A DNA stretch of 64,000 nt from Flagellimonas sp947499585 (GCF_044596045.1 NZ_CP138995.1:3100001-3164000), one strand, 5' to 3'. Positions 1 to 8,417 are shown, numbered from the stretch's first letter. The notes: generated by a model not told the origin, from the letters alone. Numbers and translations: made by a program.

Positions 1-777
1 GTATGGAATTGCTTTGAAAGAAAGTATGAAAAAATACTAAAGGCAAAATCTAACCAGCTTCAAGACTTCCCTTTTACCGAAGAGTCCAATTCATTTTCGA
101 ACTTATTAAATAAAAAATCTGGTTTCCATTTATCCAATCAGCCTGCTCAAAAATTTTTGATTAATATTCAAGACAACTCTGTTGATTATATCATTACAGA
201 CCCTCCTCATGGGGATAGAATTCCATATTTAGAATTAAGTCAATTATGGAACAGTTGGTTAGGAAATAAAGTTAATTTTGAGGATGAATTAATCGTAAGT
301 GGCTCTAAAGAAAGACAAAAGGATCAGGCTAGTTATAATAATTTATTAAACGATACTTTTCGTGAAATATATAGGATTTTAAAACCTGGTAAAAAGTTCA
401 CATTAATGTTTAATAGTTTAGATGATGAAACTTGGATTAATATTATTAACTCTTTGAATGAAATAGGGTTTAAACTTAAAAATATAGAAACATTAAGCTA
501 TTCTGCAAATTCAGTTGTGCAAGATAATAGAGAAATAGGTTTAAAAACTGATTTTGTTTTGACATATGAAAAAGCCACTACTCCTCTAAACAATATCTAT
601 TTACTTAATGGAGTAAAAGGTGAAGCTACTCTCGGCAAATTAATTGGAAATGTAAAGGAGAAAAAAGAGGGCATTGAAAAATATGAGATATTAAACGAAC
701 TTTTTTTTAAACTTTTAAAGAAAAACCAATTTTTTAAATTAAGTCAGGCGATTAAGCTTATCAATAACTTAAATTAG
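1..777 (+). CDS. DNA methyltransferase (N4-cytosine/N6-adenine type), 5' end missing
   Basis: The reading frame is open from the first base of the window, so the N-terminal part lies outside; the TTG at 157 is internal rather than a real start. The visible 258 residues contain a DPPH-type motif IV (D-P-P-H-G-D-R at nt 199-219) followed by P-Y-L-E-L-S and W-N-S-W-L, then a predicted C-terminal Rossmann half (R-I-L-K-P-G-K-K-F at about residue 128). DPPY/DPPH is the catalytic loop of amino-methyltransferases that modify adenine or cytosine in DNA. No SAM-binding motif I is visible, probably because it lies upstream. No restriction endonuclease is seen downstream; a partner could lie to the left. 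The gene ends inside a 52-bp perfect palindrome. It sits in a putative genomic island, consistent with a defence or modification role, but the target sequence cannot be inferred. Confidence 0.72.
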   Translation, partial: VWNCFERKYEKILKAKSNQLQDFPFTEESNSFSNLLNKKSGFHLSNQPAQKFLINIQDNSVDYIITDPPHGDRIPYLELSQLWNSWLGNKVNFEDELIVSGSKERQKDQASYNNLLNDTFREIYRILKPGKKFTLMFNSLDDETWINIINSLNEIGFKLKNIETLSYSANSVVQDNREIGLKTDFVLTYEKATTPLNNIYLLNGVKGEATLGKLIGNVKEKKEGIEKYEILNELFFKLLKKNQFFKLSQAIKLINNLN

Positions 778-822
778 TTTTTAATAGAATATGGCTAGCC
801 ATATTCTATTAAAAACTAATTT
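771..822. repeat. Perfect 52-bp palindrome, possible bidirectional terminator
   Basis: Two 26-bp arms (771-796 and 797-822) are exact reverse complements with no spacer; the centre is GGCTAGCC. It overlaps the stop codon of the methyltransferase gene and lies between it and the convergent bfmA-like gene. The RNA would fold into one very long, A/U-rich hairpin, but neither side has a proper U tract, so it is not a textbook intrinsic terminator. It may stop or protect transcripts from both sides, or be a recombination or excision scar. Confidence 0.8.
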
Positions 823-969
823 CACTTATTAGATTGTTCTCTAAAGTTTTTGGAAAAAATAATACGACGATTGTCTTTAAGTTTCTAAAAATTCTAACAA
901 AAGACTCTATAATAATCCACAAATAGAATGATTAATAATTTTCAGAAAAATCACCAATGTCATAGACTC

Positions 970-1518
970 TCATCTTTTCAGATTTCTTTTAAACTTATCA
1001 AGCTCTCCTTCAGTAAGCCCTAACTTAAAATAAGGTTTCCCAAAACTGCTTTTTACAAGTTTGACGTTGTCCAATACATAACTAAAGTCCTTTTTTAGAA
1101 AATCCATTTTATCTTCTAATCGGTCATAGCTAATTCTGGGAACGGTAGTCTCTTCAATCCACTCTTCTTCTGGTTTTCCATTGGGAAATTTCTTTTCTAT
1201 AAAATCAAAATCATCCTCAAAATCACTATCGTTTTCCTGATGTTCAAATAAGGATTGTAACATCGCCATGGTTGGTAAGGTTTGGCTCTTTTCTATATCC
1301 TTTATAATGGCAATCGATGCATTGGTTCGTTTTCGGTTCTTTATGATTTCCTCTACCATACTCTTTCCAAAACGGTCAGATGGCAAAAAACCATGCCACT
1401 CGAAAAAGTCCATGACCATATCCAATGTTTTGGAATAGTTACCACTAACTTTCCTTGAAAACTTTTTGAACCTTAATAGGGTCTTCTTTTTTATCCGTAC
1501 CGTTTTAAAATCATCCAT
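970..1518 (-). CDS. BfmA/BtgA-like mobilization protein
   Basis: 182 residues. The basic N-terminus (F-K-T-V-R-I-K-K-K-T-L-L-R-F, then S-G-N-Y-S-K-T-L-D-M-V-M-D-F-F-E-W-H-G at about 26-44) looks like the ribbon-helix-helix-type DNA-binding segment of BfmA/BtgA proteins, which help relaxases nick oriT on Bacteroides mobilizable elements. The middle is acidic (E-N-D-S-D-F-E-D-D-F-D-F) and the C-terminal half is rich in charged helices. No relaxase gene follows in the usual position downstream; instead the convergent methyltransferase gene is there, so this may be a leftover of a mobilizable element or act with a relaxase elsewhere. Family assignment is from recognition of the N-terminal pattern, not a search. 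Confidence 0.6.
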   Translation of the reverse strand: MDDFKTVRIKKKTLLRFKKFSRKVSGNYSKTLDMVMDFFEWHGFLPSDRFGKSMVEEIIKNRKRTNASIAIIKDIEKSQTLPTMAMLQSLFEHQENDSDFEDDFDFIEKKFPNGKPEEEWIEETTVPRISYDRLEDKMDFLKKDFSYVLDNVKLVKSSFGKPYFKLGLTEGELDKFKRNLKR

Positions 1519-1542
1519 TTGGGTTATGTTTTATAGTCTATA

Positions 1543-1595
1543 TTGTGACAATATTTTTTAATGTTTATGGGGTTTTTCAAAGGTTTTGTGACAAT
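1543..1595. promoter_or_regulatory. Pair of palindromic TTGTGACAAT motifs upstream of the bfmA-like gene
   Basis: The sequence TTGTGACAAT occurs at 1543-1552 (inside a 15-nt palindrome, 1540-1554, arms ATATTGT/ACAATAT) and again at 1586-1595, 43 bp apart. Both lie just upstream of the start of the leftward bfmA-like gene at 1518. Paired palindromes in this position are typical of operators for an autoregulated DNA-binding protein, or of binding sites near an origin of transfer. The function is inferred from position only. Confidence 0.4.
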
Positions 1596-1615
1596 TTGTT
1601 TTATCGTCTCAAAGC

Positions 1616-1738
1616 TTATAAAAACCCAAACCATCTATAAACAGGGGCTTTACGGAGTAAATGGAAAACGTAGCGCTGCGCCAGCACGCTACCCTCTTGC
1701 TTCTCCATTTTTCCCGCTGGTCAAAATTCCGAGCCACC
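1616..1738 (-). CDS. Possible 30- to 40-residue small protein
   Basis: A short leftward frame starts at a GTG (1738) or ATG (1708) and ends at TAA (1618-1616). The peptide contains E-G-S-V-L-A-Q-R-Y-V-F-H-L-L-R-K followed by A-P-V-Y-R-W-F-G-F-L, is basic and partly hydrophobic, and its DNA is more G+C-rich than the flanks. I do not recognise a function. The frame overlaps a hairpin at 1670-1692, so it may instead be part of an RNA or an oriT-like structure. The opposite-strand frame over 1561-1842 is less convincing. Treat as a candidate only. Confidence 0.25.
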
Positions 1739-2507
1739 TGACTAAAAAGTCAGATGCCTTTTTTAGGAACTTACATTCCTTCCTATATTACATATTGATG
1801 TGTATGGTTCATCTGGAAAGTCAAATCAAAAAAAGTAGATAACCGTACTTAAAAAAATGCTGTATTCAGCTTTATAAATATAGTGTATTCACCATCGAAA
1901 GAAAAACGTTGTCTGCCCCCATTTGATGTGTTTTGGCACTAAAAAATATGGTTCTGGAAAAAACTGAAAATTAAAAAATATAATGATGATGGAATGCTTG
2001 TTGGACTGGAAACAACTCGACCTTGGGAAGGGTTGTTCCATTTCAACAATGCCAGGGCAACCTAAGTACCCTTATTTTACCACACAGTAGCTCATACCGA
2101 CCCTACGATCGGTATTATATATCTTTGTTTGCTGCTGTTCCATATATATTTGAACTGTTGTACCTGTACACGCCACATAGTTTATAATTGGTGTATGCTG
2201 CTTGTCCCCGCCCTATTCTTGTGTTCGTGCTTGTTTTCCCGCAATCCGTATCGGGAACTTCAATATCACCTCATGGTTGCCCCTTCTATAATTGCTTACC
2301 GGTGTCAGGGAAGCGTCATGGGCATAGCCTATCCGCACACTGTTTTTCTTTTTTTTAAAACGCCCTCGGCCCATCGAATAAAGGGTTTGATCGTTCGTTC
2401 CCAAAATTATTCTTGTCCAAGTGTCCGGAACAGGGACGGGCCGCTATCGGACATGGACATATTAAACCCAATTTTTTTTATTATTGCTATGGGGAAGCAG
2501 GGAACGA

Positions 2508-5500
2508 TCAATAATTGACATAGATCATCCTTGCTTCGTGGCCCAGTCCCGGTTCGTTGTAGTCTATCACACATACGTAGGAGCCAACGGGCACCAGTCC
2601 GCGTTTATCGGTGCCATCCCAACCATCGCCCGGTCCACCATAATGGGAACTGAACAGAAGGCGTTGGCTCAGGTCATATATCATCAACACGTTGTTCCCA
2701 TATTGTTCAAGACCTTCGATCACCAAGGTATCGCCAATGCCATCGCCGTTGGGGGAAAACCCTCTCTTGAAATCCACAAGGGGCCTAGGCTCAGGTTCAG
2801 GGGTGCAATTTCCGCTCGCCTCCACGGTCACCGTGGCGGTCGCCGTTGCCGTTTCACTACCTTGTGTGGCCGTAAGCACAACGGTTGCCATACCCACATC
2901 GTCACAGGTAAAAACATCCCTGTCCAGACTCAATGAAATGGTGCTGATGTTGTTACAACCGCTCCCGGAACCATTGTCGATCTGGCCAGGGCCGATGGTG
3001 GCCGTTCCATCGGCATCCAGTTGAACGGTAATATCCTTGGCAACGGCCACAAGGCTGTTGACAGTACTTTCCACGGTCACCACAGCGGTCGAGATATCCG
3101 TTTGATCTCCAGAGGTAGCGGTAAGGGTGACCGTTACAGTGGTGCCCACATCACTGCAATAAAAGGTATCGATGTCCAGGCCCAGTTCCGGGGTGCCGCC
3201 ACAGCCATAAGCGGAACCATTGTCCACATCCCCTGGCAGGATGGTCGCCTGCCCGCTGGCATCGAGCTGAACGGTGATATCCTTTGCATTGGCCACCAGG
3301 TCGGGATTCTCCTCCACGGTTACCAAGGCGGTGGCCGTAGCACTTTCCGTACCTTGGGTCGCGGTCAGGGTGACCGTTACAGGAGTGCCCACATTGCCAC
3401 AATCAAAGGTATCCATATCCAAGCTCAGTTCCGGGGCGTTGCCACAGCCATAAGCGGAACCATTGTCCACATCCCCTGGCAAGATGGTGACCTGCCCGTT
3501 GGTATCCAGCTGAACGGTGATATCCCTTGCGGCCGCTACAAGTAGGTCGGGATCCTCTACTACGGTCACCGTGGCCGTTGCCGCCAAATTGGCCATATCC
3601 GTTGCATTTGCAGGGACATCGATCCGGACGGTACCGTTACAGGATGTTGGGGCGATCTCTACGGTATATGTGGAACCGCTGCCCGTAAAATGGTCTGCCG
3701 TGGCATTGACCAGATCAATGTCGTCCACAGTAAAACCTGTCACATCCATATCAAACCGAATGGTGACCGTAAAGGACGATAGATTGATCGTTTCCGCCGG
3801 CGAGTCTATTGAAACCTCGATCTTTTCCGATATGGACCTGAAGCCGCCCCACCCGTTATCCTCATAAGCTTGTCTCTTGCCCGTGGGCACCACAAGGTCG
3901 ATTTGGTGGCGGTTCGCATTGGCAAAGGCAGTTGCATCGAGTACCGGTGGATCATTGGCCTCTACCGTCACCAACGCAAGGCCCGGGTTGTTATGAAAGG
4001 CGAAGCCATCTATACGTTCCACACCGCCCGGTAGGGTAACCGCTGTCAATTGGTTGTCACTAAATGCCCCTTCCCCGATACTGGTGACACTGGATGGAAT
4101 CCCAACATCGGTCAGTCCCTTGTTCTGAAGGGCTCCTTTTCCGATGGCGGCCACCGTGTAGGCGTACTCGCCATCATCCGCCGTTTCGGGGATGGTGACG
4201 GCCGTGTCCGTACCGGTATAGCCCACCACCATTACCTCGGTTCGGGAGGTAATTCCGTATATGATGTTATCAACGGTAAAGATCCCGTAGCTGATGGACC
4301 TGAACCCGTGCCACCCATTGTCCAGATACTCCTGTTTCCTGCCCATGGGCACCACAAGGTCTATTTGGCCGCGGTCCGCATTGGAAAAGGCAAGCTCATG
4401 GAGGGATGGGGGATCGTCGGCCTCCACCGTCACCAGGCGAAGGTCCGGGTTCCCCTGAAAAGCATACAGATCTATGGTCCTTACATTGCCCGGTATGGTC
4501 ACCCTTTCCAAATCGTTCTCAAAAAATGCCTGTTCCCCGATATATTCCACATTGCCCGGTAGGGTCACCTCTTCTAAACCGGTTTGGGCAAAGGTCCACT
4601 TCTCGATTCTGGTGATACCGTTCGGTATGGCCACCTCGGTAAAGTCGTTATGTCCAAATGCCCGTTGCCCAAGGCTGGTCACACTTTCCGGAATCTCGAC
4701 ACCGGTCAATCGGTTTTGCCAAAAAGCATCTTGCCCGATCGATGTCACACCATCGGGGATGTCGACCTCGGTCAATTGGTTCTGTGCAAAAGCAGAATTC
4801 CCGATTGATCTCACGCCATCGGGTATGATAACCTTAGTCAATTCCCTTCCTAGAAAAAAATCATTATTAAAAGCTGAGTCCCCAACAGCGGTGACCAAAT
4901 ACATATTGTCTTCTAAGAATGAGTGGTATGTGACTTCTGAGGGAATTTCCACTTCACCTGCCGGACCACTATATCGCAAGAGCTTTACTTTATTGGGAGA
5001 TATCGATGTGATTTCCCAAAGGAAGTGATGAGCGAAATGTTCCCGCCCTATGAAGGAAGAGATGGATTTGAAACCCGTCCACCCTGCATCCATATAAACT
5101 TGCTCCTTACCTTCGGGCACTATCAGGTCTATGATTTCGGTACGGTATGGATACTCAAAGGCATCTGCATCGAGCGTAGGTGGATCGTCGAGCTCCACTC
5201 TTACCCGTTTAAGGTCCGGCACATTATAAAAGGCCTGGAACCCAATACTCTTTATTTTGCTCGTGCTCGGTATGATGACATCTACCAGATTTCGCGTACG
5301 AATGGCATTATCGGCTATAGCGGTCACGGGGTAGGGGCTCCCGTCAATATCCACCGTTGGGGGAATAGTCAATGTAGATGGGATCTCAGAAACAACATCC
5401 ATTAACGTTGCCTCGGGTTGAGCGGTAGTAATTCCGTATCTAACACCATCAACGACAGTGGTTCCCATGGTGACGGTATTGATCCCTATGTCCTTCGTCC

Positions 5501-6569
5501 ACCCTGCATCTCTATAAGCTTGTATAGCACCAAAGGAGCCTACCAAAAGATTTATGTTGCCATTGCCACTACTTTGAAAGGCAGTTGGATCAACCGTTGT
5601 TGGTGGATTACGTTCGGCCCTTACCTGGGTAAGGTTCCCGTTTATATAAAAGGCCTGGTACCCAATAGATTCCACAGTGGCCGGTATAAACAATTCTTCT
5701 AACTTGTTTTGGGCAAAGACCCACTTCTCAATTTTGGTGATACTTTCCGGAATGACAATACTGGTCAATTGGTTTATATCAAAAGCACCTTCCTCGATAC
5801 TGGTCACATTGCTCGGAGGGGTGAAGGTTACCTCGGTCAATCCCTTTTGCCTAAAAGCTCTTTTACCAATAACGGTCACCTGGTAATCGTTGCCTTGGTC
5901 GCTGACCGTTTGGGGGATGGTCACGGCTGTGGCGGTGCCAGTATAGCCCATCACCCTTACTTCAGTAGGAGAGGTAGGGACAATTCCGTATGTGATGCCA
6001 TCAACGGTAAAGGCGTGAGAGGTAATAAATCCGAAATCTTTCCAATAATCTGCGTCCTTGTAAGCTTGTACTTTATTGGGTGGCACTACAAGGTTTATAT
6101 TGCCACGCCCCTGAAAGCTATACTGACCGATCACAGGTGGATCGAGAGCCTCCACCGTCACCTGGAAAAGGGGGTTGTTCCAAAAAGTACCATGCCCAAT
6201 ATGGGTCACGCTTTCCGGAATGGTCAGATGGGTCAATCGGTTGCCACTAAAAGCTTCTCCCCAGATTCTGGTCACATTGCTCGGAGGGGTGAAGGCCACC
6301 TCGGTCAATTGCTTTTCTTTAAAAGCATTATTCGCAATAAAGGTCACCTGGTAATCGGTGCCTTGATAGCTGACTGTTCGGGGGATGGTCACTTCTGTTC
6401 CGGAATTGGCATCATAGCCCACGATATCAACTTGGGCTGGAGTGGTAGAGGCAATCTCGTATTTGATGCCATCAACGTCAAATTGGTCCCCTACACTTCG
6501 GCCATAGGTGGTAAGGCTCGCCAATGCCATAAAGATGACGGACATTATTAATTGTAATTTTTTTTTCAT
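2508..6569 (-). CDS. BspA-like leucine-rich-repeat surface protein with CHU_C (type B T9SS) C-terminus
   Basis: 1353 residues. Residues 1-24 form a signal peptide (M-K-K-K-L then a hydrophobic stretch ending near T-Y-G-R). From about 28 to 930 come five blocks of BspA/TpLRR-type repeats (LRR_5; units like L-T-E-V-x-I-P-x-x-V-T-S-I-G-x-x-A-F), each block opening with an x-V-D-x-I-x-Y-G-I strand and closing with D-P-P-x-L...V-V-P-x-G-K-x-x-A-Y. An Ig-like sandwich follows, then three about 80-residue repeats (A-K-D-I-T-V-Q-L-D-A-x-G-x-x-T-I), and last a CHU_C-type domain (F-S-P-N-G-D-G-I-G-D-T, residues about 1265-1353). That ending sends proteins through the type IX secretion system to the cell surface. 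A role in adhesion or binding is known for some BspA proteins and inferred here. The coding DNA is clearly more G+C-rich than neighbouring genes, suggesting acquisition. Confidence 0.88.
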   Translation of the reverse strand: MKKKLQLIMSVIFMALASLTTYGRSVGDQFDVDGIKYEIASTTPAQVDIVGYDANSGTEVTIPRTVSYQGTDYQVTFIANNAFKEKQLTEVAFTPPSNVTRIWGEAFSGNRLTHLTIPESVTHIGHGTFWNNPLFQVTVEALDPPVIGQYSFQGRGNINLVVPPNKVQAYKDADYWKDFGFITSHAFTVDGITYGIVPTSPTEVRVMGYTGTATAVTIPQTVSDQGNDYQVTVIGKRAFRQKGLTEVTFTPPSNVTSIEEGAFDINQLTSIVIPESITKIEKWVFAQNKLEELFIPATVESIGYQAFYINGNLTQVRAERNPPTTVDPTAFQSSGNGNINLLVGSFGAIQAYRDAGWTKDIGINTVTMGTTVVDGVRYGITTAQPEATLMDVVSEIPSTLTIPPTVDIDGSPYPVTAIADNAIRTRNLVDVIIPSTSKIKSIGFQAFYNVPDLKRVRVELDDPPTLDADAFEYPYRTEIIDLIVPEGKEQVYMDAGWTGFKSISSFIGREHFAHHFLWEITSISPNKVKLLRYSGPAGEVEIPSEVTYHSFLEDNMYLVTAVGDSAFNNDFFLGRELTKVIIPDGVRSIGNSAFAQNQLTEVDIPDGVTSIGQDAFWQNRLTGVEIPESVTSLGQRAFGHNDFTEVAIPNGITRIEKWTFAQTGLEEVTLPGNVEYIGEQAFFENDLERVTIPGNVRTIDLYAFQGNPDLRLVTVEADDPPSLHELAFSNADRGQIDLVVPMGRKQEYLDNGWHGFRSISYGIFTVDNIIYGITSRTEVMVVGYTGTDTAVTIPETADDGEYAYTVAAIGKGALQNKGLTDVGIPSSVTSIGEGAFSDNQLTAVTLPGGVERIDGFAFHNNPGLALVTVEANDPPVLDATAFANANRHQIDLVVPTGKRQAYEDNGWGGFRSISEKIEVSIDSPAETINLSSFTVTIRFDMDVTGFTVDDIDLVNATADHFTGSGSTYTVEIAPTSCNGTVRIDVPANATDMANLAATATVTVVEDPDLLVAAARDITVQLDTNGQVTILPGDVDNGSAYGCGNAPELSLDMDTFDCGNVGTPVTVTLTATQGTESATATALVTVEENPDLVANAKDITVQLDASGQATILPGDVDNGSAYGCGGTPELGLDIDTFYCSDVGTTVTVTLTATSGDQTDISTAVVTVESTVNSLVAVAKDITVQLDADGTATIGPGQIDNGSGSGCNNISTISLSLDRDVFTCDDVGMATVVLTATQGSETATATATVTVEASGNCTPEPEPRPLVDFKRGFSPNGDGIGDTLVIEGLEQYGNNVLMIYDLSQRLLFSSHYGGPGDGWDGTDKRGLVPVGSYVCVIDYNEPGLGHEARMIYVNY
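2800..3560 (-). repeat. Three tandem ~240-bp repeats inside the surface-protein gene
   Basis: The DNA for the three A-K-D-I-T-V-Q-L-D units is repeated. For example a stretch near 3200-3240 (CCACAGCCATAAGCGGAACC and onward) recurs almost exactly near 3442-3482, about 241 bp away. The third copy (about 2800-3060) is more diverged. Such near-identical in-frame repeats can gain or lose copies by recombination. Confidence 0.7.
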
Positions 6570-6964
6570 TTTGATAGTTTTTGACTTAATGAATATTAAT
6601 TACAAGCAAAAAATGACCATACAAGGGAAATATCCAATATTTAGTGTCGAACCCTATTAAAAAAGGGACATAACTGAGTGTTTCTGGGATTTTGAAAATC
6701 CAGAAATCCCATTTGATGGTCTGTTCGTCCTCAGTTTTAAACGATATGGGCACATTTTATCGTCCCCTCCCGTACCGAAACCTACCTTTGTCGCCGACAA
6801 AGGCTATCCAACAGAAAGTATTCCCAATCGAGTGATGGCATGGGGCCAGATTGACCATTGGTCTTCATAAGGGTAAAGCGTTTTTTTTTTGGCTTTTGAG
6901 TATATTAATGGCAACGGCGGGGATCGGAAACAACGATTCCCCTCGTTTTTTGTGGGAGAAGGGC
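6570..6964. other. 395-bp intergenic stretch between integrase and surface-protein gene
   Basis: No gene is seen. It contains a 9-bp-arm palindrome with a one-base centre (CCTTTGTCG-C-CGACAAAGG, 6785-6803), an imperfect hairpin CTGGGATTTT/AAAATCCAG near 6687-6707, and an imperfect hairpin GGGGATCG...CGATTCCCC near 6918-6943 followed on the + strand by a T run. These may be recombinase accessory sites or terminators. No promoter for the leftward surface-protein gene was clear. Confidence 0.4.
6785..6803. repeat. Short perfect palindrome CCTTTGTCG/CGACAAAGG
   Basis: Nine-base arms with a single C between them, in the non-coding gap just downstream of the integrase gene. It could be a binding site for a recombination directionality factor or a regulator; nothing in the sequence decides this. 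Confidence 0.4.
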
Positions 6965-8215
6965 TCAACAATTGCTTAAACTTTTGTTTCTCTTTTCCTC
7001 AAATCGTTCCAACAAGTTGTTTATATCCTCGCTTATCTTGCTCTCGACCACTCTGGCATATATCTGGGTAGTGGACAGCTTGGTATGTCCCAATAGCTTG
7101 GACACCGTTTCTATGGGCACGCCATTGGACAGCATTACCGTTGTGGCAAAGGTATGTCTGGCAACATGAAACGAAATGTCCTTATGGATACCGCAGGACT
7201 TCATTATTTCTTTTAAGTAAGTATTTACTTTTTGGTTGGAGCTTATGGGCAACAGATTGTTTGTGACACCCATATCTTGGGCTGCTCTATATTTTTCAAG
7301 TATTGACCATGCCTTGGGCAATATGGGCACTTTTACTGGTTCATCCGTTTTCTCTCGTTTGGTATAAATCCAATTATTGTTATCTATGCCCTTAACAATA
7401 TTATCTTCTGTAAGCTCCTTTACATCTACATACGATAGTCCCGTATAGCATGAAAAAACAAAGCAATCTTTTATCCGCTGTAAGCAGTCACTTTTAAAAT
7501 CCGTGTTCTCCAATAGTTCCAGTTCCCTTTCCGTTAAAAATGCCCTATCGTATTTATCGTATTTTAATTGGAAGCGGTCAAACGGGTTTTTATGCATCCA
7601 TTCCAGTTTAATGGCTAGGTTTATCATTTTCTTGAAACGTTCCAAATGCTTCATTACCCCATTGTTTCCCATAGATAGTTGTTTCTTGGAATCCTTGTAA
7701 TCACGTAGGTAATGTTCAAAATCTGTGATAAATCTATAATTTACCTGTTTCAGGTACATGTCTTTTACTTTTCTTTTTTTGTCCAAAAATCGGTGCAAGT
7801 ACTTTTCCGTGGTATAATAGTTTTTCATGGTTCCTGCTTTCAAAACACGCACCATATTGCCATTATGGTAGCTTATTAGTTCCTGTAGGGTCTTACTGCT
7901 ATCATCTTCTCCTAAATATCTGGTTTTTATCGCATCCGAGGATATGATTTTATCTTCCCCTAACAGCTCTTTGTGACATTGGAGCAGTTTGGTATATACT
8001 TGGTCTAGATAGGCGTTCAGAATCCTTATCTTTTCCGTATTGCCCTTTCCTTTGGTTTTGGTACTGTCCCATTGGGCTACATGGACATTTCTTTTTAAAC
8101 TGATTTCAGCACGCTTGCCCGCTACGGTAATGCGTACATAGATGGATAATTGTTTGGGATTACTTCTTGACTTTCTGGTGAAGAAAATAAGGGTGAAGGT
8201 GCTTTTTGATTTCAT
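6965..8215 (-). CDS. Tyrosine recombinase/integrase, IntDOT-like, of a tRNA-Pro-linked island
   Basis: 416 residues. The order is an N-terminal arm-binding domain (1-100), a core-binding SAM-like domain (about 105-215) and a catalytic domain (220-400). Catalytic residues visible: H350-x-x-R353 (H-V-A-R-H-T-F-A-T), H377 in L-L-G-H-T, and nucleophile Y386 in I-Y-A-R-V. The first catalytic arginine, normally in T-G-L-R, is replaced by S261 (T-G-L-S-Y-V-D-V), as known for IntDOT of the Bacteroides conjugative transposon CTnDOT. The gene lies just beyond the 3' end of tRNA-Pro, the classic place for an island integrase, so it probably catalyses integration and excision there. No excisionase gene is apparent beside it. 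Confidence 0.92.
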   Translation of the reverse strand: MKSKSTFTLIFFTRKSRSNPKQLSIYVRITVAGKRAEISLKRNVHVAQWDSTKTKGKGNTEKIRILNAYLDQVYTKLLQCHKELLGEDKIISSDAIKTRYLGEDDSSKTLQELISYHNGNMVRVLKAGTMKNYYTTEKYLHRFLDKKRKVKDMYLKQVNYRFITDFEHYLRDYKDSKKQLSMGNNGVMKHLERFKKMINLAIKLEWMHKNPFDRFQLKYDKYDRAFLTERELELLENTDFKSDCLQRIKDCFVFSCYTGLSYVDVKELTEDNIVKGIDNNNWIYTKREKTDEPVKVPILPKAWSILEKYRAAQDMGVTNNLLPISSNQKVNTYLKEIMKSCGIHKDISFHVARHTFATTVMLSNGVPIETVSKLLGHTKLSTTQIYARVVESKISEDINNLLERFEEKRNKSLSNC

Positions 8216-8306
8216 TCTTAATGACTTTGATTCAACAATAATTTGTAAGGACGAAAGTCAAATCATGCCTCAAAGCTCCATAAAGTTAATACAATTCCAG
8301 TGAAAC

Positions 8307-8329
8307 ATTGCACACCTAATTGCACACCT
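8307..8329. repeat. Direct repeat ATTGCACACCT x2 upstream of the integrase gene
   Basis: ATTGCACACCT occurs at 8307-8317 and 8319-8329 with a 12-bp period, between the integrase start and tRNA-Pro. Short direct repeats here are the expected form of integrase arm-type binding sites. No second copy set was noticed elsewhere in the window. Confidence 0.45.
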
Positions 8330-8370
8330 TTTTATTGGTTTTAATTGATATTATTTGATATCAAAAAAAA

Positions 8371-8417
8371 TGAACAAAAACAAAAAACACTGATAATCAT
8401 ACGATTAACAGTGTTTT
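8371..8417 (-). terminator. Intrinsic terminator downstream of tRNA-Pro
   Basis: Reading leftward, AAAACACTG (8417-8409) pairs with CAGTGTTTT (8392-8384), followed by a U-rich run (TTTGTTTTTGTTC). It would end the tRNA-Ser/tRNA-Pro transcript before the integrase gene. Confidence 0.7.

Larger units (their letters stand above)
1519..2507. other. Gene-poor island stretch with hairpins
   Basis: No convincing long gene is found here. Visible structures are: the TTGTGACAAT pair; an imperfect hairpin with arms GTAGCG/CGCTAC at 1670-1692; a 6-bp hairpin CTGACT-AAAA-AGTCAG at 1738-1753; and a 7-bp hairpin ATACCGA/TCGGTAT with arms at 2094-2100 and 2109-2115. Its place next to a mobilization gene makes an origin of transfer possible, but no relaxase nick site is recognisable. 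Confidence 0.35.

Noticed and set aside
1561..1842. 93-codon rightward ORF in the island gap
   Set aside because: Low-complexity, no family features, and it overlaps hairpins and a better leftward short frame.
2129..6551. Many rightward ORFs of 69-280 codons opposite the surface-protein gene
   Set aside because: They are antisense shadows of a repetitive, G+C-richer gene, where stop codons are rare; none shows a protein family signature.
1..8300. Second attachment site (copy of the tRNA-Pro 3' end)
   Set aside because: No repeat of the T-arm/acceptor sequence was found left of the integrase, so the other island end must lie outside.
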